Positions 13,949 through 25,200 of a stretch of 64,000 bases of DNA are shown here, one piece after another. Below the pieces are notes generated by a model. It was not told where the DNA came from, did no database searches, and worked only from the letters and a program-made list of their open reading frames with translations. The stretch comes from Apostichopus japonicus (lineage: Eukaryota; Echinodermata; Holothuroidea; Aspidochirotida; Stichopodidae): NCBI RefSeq assembly GCF_037975245.1, contig NC_092572.1, forward strand, positions 11,045,769 through 11,109,768, in the 5' to 3' direction. The number at the start of each line of letters is the position of its first letter. Within the stretch, counting starts at the first letter, position 1. The translations under genes were made by a program, and so were the position numbers.

Positions 13949-15115
13949 TAGCCCGGGTGCGAATTTGTTTCCCCCAGCGCGGTAAAGGCCAAGATTGGCT
14001 GGGGTCCGTATACATAAGATTCATTACAATACGGTATTAACTAGCAGTTGCTGCACTGAATCGCTCATCATATACCACATTTCACAAGGCCACTTTGCTA
14101 CACTCACAACAAAAAATAAAACAGTCTAGCAGCAGAATGTACAATGGTACGCGGTTAAGTCGGTGTGTTTTGCCACGGGTACGTGTAGAAGGTCTGTGGT
14201 TATGTATCGCACAACTCTGTTGCTGTAAATTTAAAGAAGTTAAATCAAACCGAAACAGTTTGAAGATGATACAAAAAATCACCATATAATATAAACGTTC
14301 AATAACTATAATCCACAGTGGCAGTGGTACTACTAACATGCATGACTAAATACTAGGCCTTTTTTTACGTATTATATTATCTGAAAACCGTGCAAAAGGG
14401 TCATAATAAACCGTCTCAGAGGGTCATAATTTTGAAAATCAAATCAATGTGTATGCTCAAAACTATATAAGAGTCTATCAGTTGAAAGTGTAAAAGCATC
14501 TCAAGTAAATAGTCAATCAGAAACAGTCAAGCTGTCCAATGTTTTTAAGCAGTTTTGAAACAAGCAAACACCTGGTACTTATCTGCGTACATTGCCATCG
14601 CAGTACTCTGTACAGCAAGTTTTACCATCACAAGTTCTACCATCGCTTCGAAGCTTCACCCTTGTCAAAACTTACTTATTCGATTTATTGGCTTTTCAGT
14701 TTTGGATCATCAACCTAAGTAATCCTTACCTTAAACAAGGACAGTCATCTACAATGATACGTGTACACTCACAGTCCATGGTCGCAGTATCATGTTTTAC
14801 GAACTTATGGATGTAAATGTACACAAACAAGTCTGCGCAAAAGCAAAGACAAAACATTTAGGCCTAAACACATTTTTTAACAAAGTTGTTTCAAGACTGT
14901 CGCCAGTTCATAAGAGTACGTACGTGTATCCGAAACACGATCCACTGTATGCACGTGTATGTTCCATGTACATACACACACGCATAGCGTAAGTAATTAC
15001 TTCCCAATTCAGCATCAATAGTGCAACACCCAGCCAATGAGAAGCGAGGTATGCAAATGATGGCCTTTACCGCGCTGGGAAAATACCTCTTCGCAGCCCG
15101 GGTTTCCTTTGCGGC
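13949..15115. mobile_element. Inverted-repeat element with CCCGGG ends
   Basis: The left arm (13949-14010: CCCGGGTGCGAA, then CCCAGCGCGGTAAAGGCC, then TTGGCTGGG) is repeated in inverse orientation at the right (15030-15113: CCCAGCCAATGAG, then GGCCTTTACCGCGCTGGG, then TTCGCAGCCCGGG). The roughly 1 kb between has no coding signal. GC-rich ends flanking AT-rich filler suggest a non-autonomous DNA transposon. No target duplication was found, so the exact ends are uncertain. It lies about 40 bases left of the next element. Confidence 0.6.
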
Positions 15116-15155
15116 TTCCCGCCTTCCTGTCTATCTGGGTCACGACCCGCGCTAC

Positions 15156-16471
15156 TATGGCAAGCCGTTTTAACATTTACCTCGCAATTCGACTTAAGTC
15201 GAATACATTGCATTCTATTTAAGTGGAATTGTAGTTTACTTAAGCTAAATTCAATTTCACTTAAGATGGATTGTATTCTACTTAAGTGGAATACAATTCC
15301 ACTTAAGTGGAATACCCTGTCTATTTCACTTAAGTGAAATTGTATTTCACTTAAGTAGAATTCTATTTCACTTCAGTGAAATGTGATTGGATAGTCTATT
15401 TCACTTAAGTGGAATGTGATTGGCTAGTCTATTCCACTTAAGTGGAATGTGATTGGCTAGTACATTCAACGCCAAACTTTGCCCATGCCTTTGCGCGCCA
15501 TTATAAACAACTTGCCGCGATACGTGTACGTACGTACGTGGTGACGATATGTGCACAATGAATATCGGCTGTCCATCGGGATCCAGCTAGCACTTAACAT
15601 CCGTGCAAGGTGTGTACGTACGTACCTGACCTGGTACCTGACGAATACCATTACCAAAATAAAGCCATGGCAAATACATTACAAGTGGTTGGAGCTACAG
15701 CCGAAAACGCATTGACAAGGGCAAGGGAACGTATTACTTCTCCGCAGCGTCTAGGTATAAAAAATATGATAATTAACGAAAAAGTGAGGAAACAACACTT
15801 CGAATTATGTCTCTAACAACAACAATTATTTGATCGCATTCCAGCAATGTTAGATGTGAATGATTAGCCATAGCCATGATGTACACGTGCAACGAGGATC
15901 ATTACATGTGTTGAGCAATTGAATGCGTTTCGACGAACATTACCCAAAATTGTATTTATATATAAATCATATCAGCATTTACACTTAAGTGGAATTTTAT
16001 TTTACTTAAGCAGAATAGAATTTCACTGAAGTGAAATTGACGCCCAAAAGATATTATTCCACTTAAGTGAAATTGTATTCTACTTAAGTGGAATACAATT
16101 TCACTTAAATGGAAATGCATTCCACTTAAATGGAATTGCATTTCACTTAATTGGAAATGCATTTCACTTAAGTGGATATGTATTCCACTTAAGTGAAATT
16201 GATGGGCTATTTAGCTTAAGTGAAATGTTATTCCACTTAAATAAAATACTATTCCACTTAAGTGATATACAATTCCACTTAAGTGGAATGCATTTCCACT
16301 TAAGTGAAATAGAAATGTCCATTTCCACATAAGTGAAATGGAATTTTACCTAAGTGAAATTGAATTCCACTTAAGTGAAATACATTTTACTTAAGTGGAA
16401 TAACATTTAAAAAAAAAAATGTATTCGACTTAAGTCTAATTGCGAGGTAAATGTGAAAACGGCTTGCCATA
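15156..16471. mobile_element. Non-autonomous TIR transposon with CACTTAAGTG palindrome arrays
   Basis: Imperfect terminal inverted repeats of about 50 bp begin TATGGCAAGCCGTTTT and continue ACATTTACCTCGCAATT and GACTTAAGTCGAATACAT on both ends. The 6-mer CGCTAC immediately flanks both ends (15150-15155 and 16472-16477), a probable target site duplication. Inside each end lies a dense array of the palindrome ATTCCACTTAAGTGGAAT and variants (15190-15460 and 15980-16420). The centre holds TACGTACG motifs, a short open frame starting at 15667 (MANTLQVVGATAENALTRAR) and a possible splice donor after it. No transposase is visible, so it is probably an internally deleted relative of a larger element. 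Confidence 0.85.
15667..15816 (+). CDS. Short ORF or first exon inside the 15.2-16.5 kb TIR element
   Basis: Opens at an ATG in good context (GCCATGG) and reads MANTLQVVGATAENALTRAR and on to a TAA 49 codons in. A GTATAA that could act as a donor follows codon 30. Its placement, just inside the palindrome array and after a TACGTACG-rich stretch, parallels the MAETL first exon in the 19.9-25.6 kb element. It may be the residual 5' exon of the element's gene; function unknown. Confidence 0.35.
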   Translation: MANTLQVVGATAENALTRARERITSPQRLGIKNMIINEKVRKQHFELCL

Positions 16472-16489
16472 CGCTACCGTGATTTCCTG

Positions 16490-17292
16490 GAAATCTCCCC
16501 TTGCACGAAGTGTAACGGTAGTGACTAACGAAGTTTCGCCGATTACGAACCAAGTGTAACGCCAGTGACGCACGGAGAGTTTACGCACAGTTAAGCACCA
16601 AGTATAACGCCAGTGACGCACGAAAGCTCGCCGGTTATGCACCAAGTGTAACCCCAGTGACTTACGAAGTTTCGCCGGTTACGCACCAAGTGTGACGCCA
16701 GTGACGCACAGCTAGTTTACGTCGGTTACGCAGCAAGTGTAACGCCAGTGACGCACGAAGTTTTGCCGGTTTCGCACGGAGTGTAACGCCAGTAACGCAC
16801 GGACACTTTATGCCGGTTACGCACCAAGTTTAACGCCAGTGACGCACGGAGAGTTTACGCCGGTTTCTCACAAAGTTTAACGCCAGTGATGCACGGAGAC
16901 TGTACGCCGGTTACGCACGGAGTGTAACGCCAGTGATGCACGGAGATTTTATGAAGGGTTGCGCACCAAGTGTAACGCCAGTGACACACAGCTAGTTTAC
17001 GTCTGTTACGCAGCAAGTGTAACGCCAGTGATGCACGGAGTTTTGACGGCTTTGCACGGAGTGTAACGCCAGTGACGCACGGACACTTTATGCCGGTTTC
17101 GCACCAAGTGTAACGCCAGTGACGCACGGAGAGTTTACGCCGGTTTCTCACAAAGTTTAACGCCAGTGATGCACGGAGAGTTTACGCCTGTTACGCACGA
17201 AGTGTAACGCCAGTGACGCACGAAGTTTCGCTGGTTACGCATCAAGTGAAATGCCAGTGATGCACGAAGAGTTTACGCCGGTTACTCAAAAT
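16490..17292. repeat. Minisatellite of about 47-bp units
   Basis: Some 17 imperfect copies of a unit containing CACCAAGTGTAACGCCAGTG, ACGCACGGAG and TTTACGCCGGTTACG. Units vary by substitution and by short spacing changes. The array starts just after the right target duplication of the TIR element. Long ORFs across it (for example 17151-16855, minus) reflect the repeat (HWRYTWC recurs) and have no gene support. Confidence 0.9.
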
Positions 17293-19049
17293 CCGATAAA
17301 TTCTCAACAGCTTGATCTTCATTGATGAATAATTTGTATATTATCTGATTTTTTTCATGTCATTATTTTAATCAGTGCTTGCCTTGAGTTCATAATTTAA
17401 ATAAACGCATTAAGCAAGGTATTACAGAGAAATTCAACGATTCTGTTTTCTTATCTTTTGTGAGATTCTGTCCTTATTAAGACTTGCGCTCTCTTAGTTA
17501 GGAACATTAGTTGGAAGATCCTGACGGAGTCAAGGAAACGTTGCACTTTATTTCCATGTCCGTATTCAAAATATAGGATAAAACTATGAGGTTAATGACC
17601 TCTTCTATAATGTCAAGTAAATCACTTTGCGATATAAATACTGCTGTATGCTGAAAATGACCTCGCAGTTTATGTACTTAATTCTTGATTATAACTAACA
17701 CGTTATAGCAGTGATAACTAGTCTCGCAAGATTTAAACTACTTTTGTAACACTATATAATGTCTTTGCCATTTTCATGTCGCTATTGTTTGATCAGAAAA
17801 CGACGAACTATATCTCATTAATCGTTATGTTTTCGTCTCTAAATGTTCTTTTTTAAAATAACTTTTTTAATGACAACATTGACAGTTTGGGGATCGTCTT
17901 AAGAATTGATTATCTGTTAATAATATGCTACTGACAAGTCTTTCAAGTGCAACTGTATATTCAGTCTTAATATATTCCAATTGGAGGTTTGTTTTGTTTT
18001 GCTGTCGGATAATCTAATTAAGAAAACCGTCTGCCCTCAAATAGTAAACCTTGAAAAGAGAAAAACATGATATATCAAAATATGCAACTCTTAGTAAAAA
18101 ATCTCTGTTGATATGATGAGCTGAAAGAAATCTTTAAAAGTCTTGTACAAGAAAGTATCAATACGATAAAAAAATGTTTGTCTTAATGTTGTACGCAATG
18201 ATTCAGCTTAAGTTGTCAAAACTGTAAGAGATATCTATTTACAAAGTCAGAGTTTTGCATAGTATGGATACGAGTTATCTGTTCAAATAATCCGTCACAC
18301 ATTGGCATCCAAATCGCCAAATTACTAAAAACGATCGTCAACTTCATCATGCGTAGGATCGTCTTCAAAGAATCCTTCCTGACAAGTCAATGCCTACTCA
18401 CGCCCCTAAAACCAACGAGATTTGTTGGTTCAAGCTGGTGTACCGTCATAAATGTAAGGTCAACTCCACTTTTGAACGTCTTGGTACCTTCTAATGTTCT
18501 CTTTTCTCCATATGTACAGTCTGCAAGGTCGACATGTCGGCATCATATTCTTCCATGGATCACATCACATAGCAAGCACACACAAACACACGGTCAGGAA
18601 GCAAGAGATGTCTCTTCCAATATCATTAACTTTGTTTCTTTCAGAGTAGAATAAAATAAACAAAATATTCGTGGGATATTAATAATATCACATCAACAGT
18701 TGCTTTGCCAACAACAAATTTCCCAAATCCGTTTCGTGTTATTATGGCGTTTGGTACTAACTGGGTTATGTGGTTTAATTTATTAGAAATATGCGGTGAA
18801 AAAAAGTAATTAAGGAGGTATATGATTTGCATCAGGACATATATTCATCACAAATTCGTGTCCAGTGCACTTTTAAAATGATCCAAACTAAATTGTATAA
18901 ACTTAAACATTTGGTATCTGAGCAAAGCACCTTTTCTGCTATTTTTTTTCTTTGCTCTGTACATTCAAAACTTAGACGCATATTTTTCAAATATAACCAT
19001 CAAATATTGATATGACGAAAAGGCCTGATACCATCGCCAACAAAGAAGC
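17293..19049. other. Stretch without recognised features
   Basis: AT-rich DNA downstream of the last exon of receptor gene C. A plus-strand ORF at 18349-18654 has no recognisable domain and no flanking exon support. I see no promoter, RNA gene or repeat here that I can defend. Confidence 0.4.
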
Positions 19050-19212
19050 TCAGCTAGCCAGAGATATTATGATGTAGCCAATTCCATCGCTTTGACCTCT
19101 GTTCGGACATATTGTTGACGAGTCTTTTAATAATGCATTTTCCACAGAAAGTGTTTCGTTTGATAGTAAAATATAGGCTGGCGTTGTTTTGATGGTATGA
19201 TCACGTCGATAT
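19050..19212 (-). CDS. Terminal tail exon of unit C with AYILL and GYIII motifs
   Basis: A good acceptor (CTGTATTTACAG) opens a phase-2 frame of 54 codons ending TGA. It carries TPAYILLSNE near the start and DGIGYIIISLAS at the very end; IGYIII meets the (S/I/V/L)xYxx(I/V/L) inhibitory motif. Phase 2 is what the preceding C tail exon (ending at 26143) requires. Its distance from that exon is explained by the inserted element between them. Assignment to C is by phase, strand and order. Confidence 0.55.
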
Positions 19213-22200
19213 CTGTAAATACAGTAAATAAATTTATCATGTTTGCTACATAGATGTTCTGTATTACAATTTTCTCCTACAAAGAAAATCAGTGGTAAGT
19301 CGGTAACGATAAGTTAGCATATATATAACAATTATTATTCATTGGAAGACTTTTTAACACTTTTAAAACTCAAGCGAATCATAGTCATAGTAGTACCCAT
19401 ATATATATAGCAACGTTGTTGGCACATGGAACTTTTAGGTAGATTGAGTGAAATGTCTTTACGTGTGAATATTAATCACACACAGATATGTAAAATTCCT
19501 TACGGCACATTTTATTTCTTTGAAATTTGTGACTTTCTATTTCATTAATTGGGTTTTTTCATTCATATTCAATAATAATATTAATAATATTCAAGTATTC
19601 AATGGAATTTAAAAAAAATTACCGACCATCAATCCATTTTTAAAGGTGTGTAGAGTGGTTTCTGTTGCAATTGTGGCTGTAGACTCTGATACGGTTCAGA
19701 ACTCGAGATTTGTGGTTTACTGTCATAGGGAGAAAATTTCAAGGCAATGAAGACTTATACTACAGTGATGTTTATTTATTTATTTTGTTTTATTATAAAA
19801 AATATATTTTTGAATTACCTGTCGTCTCTTTGAGAAAGTCAATTGAACTTATCTAATGATATACTTCTATATCTGCGACTCGATTTCAGCCAGCTTGGTT
19901 ATTGAACTGATTGGTCAAATAGAACATCCTACTCTCTTAAATTTGAAGACTGAAAAATTCAGTCTAAGGTTCGACTGAAATTTATTTCAGTCCATAAGAC
20001 CGATTTCCAGACGCTAAGACTGGAATTGTTTCAGAACGAAATTCAGCCTACAATAGACTGAATGCAATACCCAATAAAATCATTGTATTTTGTCACGTGC
20101 TCATTTTAATTTCAGTCCATGCGAAGACTGAACAGTTAAACCAATCCGGTCTGTCCAAATTAATGACGTATTCTAATCTACATATGCCCGGCCGCGTACG
20201 TAGGTACGTACGAACGTTGAATCGACTCGCCATCTTAGCTGAACTTACCTTGAATACCGAGAGAATTTACGCTTCGTTTTATGTGTAAAAACTAACCTTT
20301 TTAAGCTTTCCACGAGGGTATAAGAATGGCAGAAACATTGAGAACGTGTTTGGCAGGTAAAGGATATGCAGAAGAAGTAATATCATTGCTCGAAGGTAAT
20401 ATTAAAAAAGGCCGTTTTTAATCGATTCATACTCATACGCAGTCATAGCGTTAACATGAACAATGCTATGCCTAGTACAGTAGTAGTACAGTTGGCTATA
20501 GCCTAGTATAGTTATACTATGGCCCGGTATACACTGTACTGTCAGACTGTCGTACATGTACGTCTATTGTGTCACTGGTTACGAGTAATTTAGTGTTGGC
20601 CTAGGCCTAGTGATATTTTACTAATTATTACTAAATTAGGCAAGCCTATTCAGAGTGTGCCAACTGAAATTAATAGGTACCGGTTAAAACGAAAAAAAAG
20701 GCTTAGCCTAACGTTAGGCCCCTAACGTTAGTCCTTAATAAATGATTTTTTTTTTTTTTTTGAAAATTTATTCCTACCCTGCAGGCTGCGCATACAAGTT
20801 TACTTAGCCTAAGTGAAAAGGCATTGGCTATTTACCCGGCCGTTAGGCACTGGTGCTATAGGGCTCAGTATGGTTTCTACTTGGTCACTTCGTGGGGTCA
20901 CTTATCATTACAGTCAATGGAGAAATACTAGATTTTTCACTTCTTTAATTGTAATTTAAAAGAAAAGTACTGAAAATGCTTTCTTTTTCTTTGAATATGT
21001 TTCAGATAAATGCCTAACACATCTATTAGTAGCAAACAAAAATAATAACACATTTCCATACCCATCTAAAATAGGAGTGTTGGACATTATTGGCTAATTC
21101 AAGCCAGTGGGGCGTGGGTAATCAAATCGTCCATGACAGGCCGCTGGCCCTTTTACGGGTTAGCTCAGTTGGTAGAGCACCAGACTGAGATGCTGAAGGT
21201 CGCAGGTTTGAATCCTGTGCCAGCGATTTTTCAGTAGCTTTATTGCAGGTAGATGTGCTTTGCAGCCAGTTAAGTATGTTATCTACGTATAGGCTAGCTT
21301 CGCATTTTTCCACTGTAAAGGGCATTGAGACCGGTTTACGTATAATGCGCTATATCAAGCATTTCTAATAATCATAACCTTCTTTTCAGTCAAAAGATAA
21401 CTGAAGAAGCAAAATTCAGATTTGATGTAGTAAGTTTCATAATTGTGATACTAGAAAAATCTCCTAGCATTCTGATTTGCAGTAATAAAATGTTTACATT
21501 TCTTTCAGATAAATGAGGAGTTTCGATTAATGTTTGCCGAATCCAGGGATAACTTCATCACAAAGTGGGATGGATATAGAGAACGCATCATAGAAGTGAG
21601 AAAGAAAACCTCACCAGCTATCGCAAATATGATTGATGCTTTTGAGGAAACTGATAGTAGTAAGTTAAATTAGTATAGCTATCATATTTCAAAGTTTTCT
21701 TTGTATGCCTTTTTCTAGCTAACCAATCAATAACGTTTTGGGCATTACCCCTTGGTAAGAGGCTGGAAAGTTCTAAATTTTATTCTTTTTCTCAATTTGG
21801 GCAAATTGTGGCCGCTTGATAGATAAAGGTTTAAAATTAAGACCGAAAACTTAATTGTTCTTATTTTTTCTTATTACCATATAGGCAATAATAAACATCA
21901 TAGTTAAATTTTCTGTGAATATTCTTTGAAATCAAGCACTTAAAGTACTATAAACATTTTTTCCTGTTTACGATTAGAAATATGACACAATATAATTTGA
22001 GCAGATTGTCATCCAAAATTCAATGAACCATAACTTTAAAAAATCAATATATCAATAACTTTATAGTTTGTGAAAATACAGAATTATTTATTTGGATGTA
22101 TAACTTATCTGGATTATATTCAAAAAGGTTATTTATGGAATGTGCCATTTGTTCACATTTACTTGTTCTATGATTTATTGCATTTAATTAGCCACATACT

Positions 22201-25200
22201 ATGCCTTGGAGGTTATGTTTAAAACTTCAAACTCAATTTTCTTTGCAGATCTATGTGTGCTTTATATACATTTATATATATACTGCACCGGTCAGTGACT
22301 ATGTTAAAGCAGAAGCAGCAGTCCACTAGCAGAGCAGGGGCACTGTTGTACTTCCTTCAGAACAAACCTGTGAGTATTTTATGACAATGTACTGTTTATT
22401 CCCTTGCTCAATGCTATATAAACACCCCTGCGTTTATTGGAAAAGTTTTGGTTTTACAAAATTTGCTTGGCTAAACAAAAATTGGCTTGTTATGTGGAAA
22501 AAAGTTTGTCTGGTGTATATTAAGGTTAGCATCATATCCACTGGGTCTTATGGCTCTTTTCCATTGGCGCTACTGAATGGTATAGGCACTGGCTCTATAA
22601 TCATCATGGCTCAATGGAAGTGACTTGTATAGAGTAGGAAAAAACACTTATTATGGCAATGTAAAGCAGGAATAATTTATTCAGCACTGTCTGATTGGCA
22701 GCGATACTGACAAGAATGTGGAGCAAGGCGGAAAACCGGCAAAAAGGGAATTTAATAGGGGTGTTTGGGGGAGAATGCCCATTGTGGTCACAATTGTAGT
22801 AAAGTGACATAATATTTTTAAATGTAAAGCCAACCAATATATATGCCATTTTTAGTAAGGAATAACAAAGATAGAGATGGAAAAACGGTTGACTTATGAA
22901 CCCTTCAGGTGTCTGAGATGTACAATTATTGATACTGAAGGTACACTCTGCCAGTCTGTCCAGGGTTTGTAATAACCAAATTTTGTAAAGTTGTCTGTCA
23001 AAGGTTTGTGAATTTTTAGTGACATTCTAGGGAGATCATGTAAGAAGTTTAGTTTATGTAAAATTTTATTCTCGTATGAATAAACTGGAAGTCTCATGGA
23101 ATATTAGATTGGCAGTTTGCCTAATGTTCAGATGTTAATTTAATAGTATGGAGTAAAATATACGTATTTTTTTGTCATTTCTTTCTAGCTTGACACCAGC
23201 ATTGATGCTACCGCTGCCGGAATAGATGGAAAGTATTTACAACTGTACATACTTTCACTCGGACCTGCCCAAAATCCGTCACAGTTCTTTATTTTTGGCG
23301 GATAGAATTCCAATTCCTGCAGGAACAAGTAACAAGTGGATAGATTATTTAAAGCACATTACACATTTAATGTGCATTATGCTTTGGCACTTCATCAATT
23401 CTGTGAATTCTTAGCTGCCTTTTTATATGGAGTGATTCCTGCTACGTCAGTAAAGGCACCATTGCGTAGCTTGGCATCTAACATTAAATTAATTTCTCCT
23501 AAGTAGCTTTTTAGAGTGGTGTTGCAAGTGTTTATTTGTATGCTGTATTTTCATTTTGATGTTGTGTCATGTAAACAATTGTTTTGTTTATTTAAACACC
23601 AGTACTATCGGTATTATAACTTAGTTTGGTACAATTCTGAATTGTAATCCATCCATTGTCGGGTCAGTCAGTTTCCAAAAATGGTTCAATTATGAGAAAC
23701 GAGTGTCAGAATGGTGTGGGCTGGTAAGAGATGGGGTTGGGAATAAGCAGCAGAAATGAAAACCCTGAAGGGTAGGTGGAGAGGTTGGGAGTATAAAAAA
23801 TGTTGGGGTGACAAGAGGCTGGAGCTTGGAAGAAGGGCTTGGCCAAATGGCCTTTTCCAGTATTTGTCCATTGTCGGTCACTTTCCAAGTGGCCTTTGCC
23901 AGTATCCGTCCATTGTCGGTCACTTTCCAAGTCGCCTATGCCAGCATCCGTTCATTGTTGGTCACTTTCCAAGTGGCCTTTGCCATTATTTTTTCTTTAA
24001 GTACAATTTAGTTTAATATTTTAAATTTCGTTATACCAATATCTGTATAATAAAGAACTTGCCCTGTCATAATTGGTTCGGGTTATTATTATATTTGCTA
24101 CAACTGCTGCACATGGGTTTCACTTAAAAGTATGAATTTAAATTAAAACATAACAATTAATGTTTCAAGCCTTAGATTTTTAGGACACTATATAAAAATA
24201 TTCCAGTTGTTAATATACATTAATTTTTATTTAGGAACTTGCCTTCTCTGTACATAAGTTGAGTGTAATCTGTTATCCGTCAATTGTAATCCGTTCATTG
24301 TCGGTCACTTTCCAAGTGGCCTTTTCCAGTATTCGTCCAGTGTCGGTCACTTTCCAATTGGCCTATGCCAGTATCCGTCCATTGTCGGTCACTTTCCAAA
24401 TGGCCTTTGCCAGTATCCGTCCATTGTCGGTCACTTTCCAAGTGGCCTATGCCAGCATCCGTTCATTGTTGGTCACTTTCCAAGTGGCCTTTGCCATTAT
24501 TTTTTCTTGAAGTACAATTTTAGTTTGACATTTTAATATTCTTTATACCAATATCTGTATGATAAACGAACTTGCCCTGTCATAATTGGTTCGGGTTATT
24601 ATTATATTTGCAGCGACTGCTGCACATGGGTTTCACTTAAAGGTATGAATCTAAATAAAAACTAAATTAAAACTAAATAAAACTATAAAAATAAATGTTT
24701 CAATCCTTAAATTTTTAGGACACAAAATAAATTAGTTATGGTCAAATTAGAAATTTCTGGTAAAACTTGACCACATTTATAGAGTTTGCATGTCAAATCG
24801 TCGGCACCGGAATTGCAACTTTAATTTTTGGAATATTTCATAACTAAAACTTTACATTTAATTTATTTTTGTAGTTTAGGTAAATAACCATTATTTAGAC
24901 CTAAGATATCATAAATAAAACCCAAGCAAACAAATTAAGCTTTTTGTACTATTTTTTGTTTATATTTCTTAAATGTATCCAAGAAAATAAATAAAGACAG
25001 TTTTAATACAGTTTTTCAACTTTTAACAGGTTTTTTGTTTTCTTATTTCCATAGTTAGTGGAATGTTCCCATGAATTATTGTTTTATTGTATATTGTAAA
25101 GCAAAATCTAAGTTAAAAATATGTAACTATATCAACCTGCTTTTTTAACCAGTTGTTTCTAAAATTATACTCCATTTAGGAATTTTTACAATTTTACGGG

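Noticed and set aside
16855-17151. 98-codon minus-strand ORF with repeated HWRYTWC
   Set aside because: Lies wholly in the 47-bp minisatellite; the repetition is at DNA level and the frame shifts between units.
16490-17292. CRISPR-like array
   Set aside because: Repeats are contiguous and imperfect with no unique spacers, in a eukaryotic context.
21155-21226. Functional tRNA gene
   Set aside because: A and B boxes are present but the acceptor arms do not pair and a SINE body and tail follow.
23690-24510. Overlapping ORFs on both strands over the 42-bp repeat
   Set aside because: Unit length divisible by three keeps frames open by chance; no start context, domain or splice evidence.
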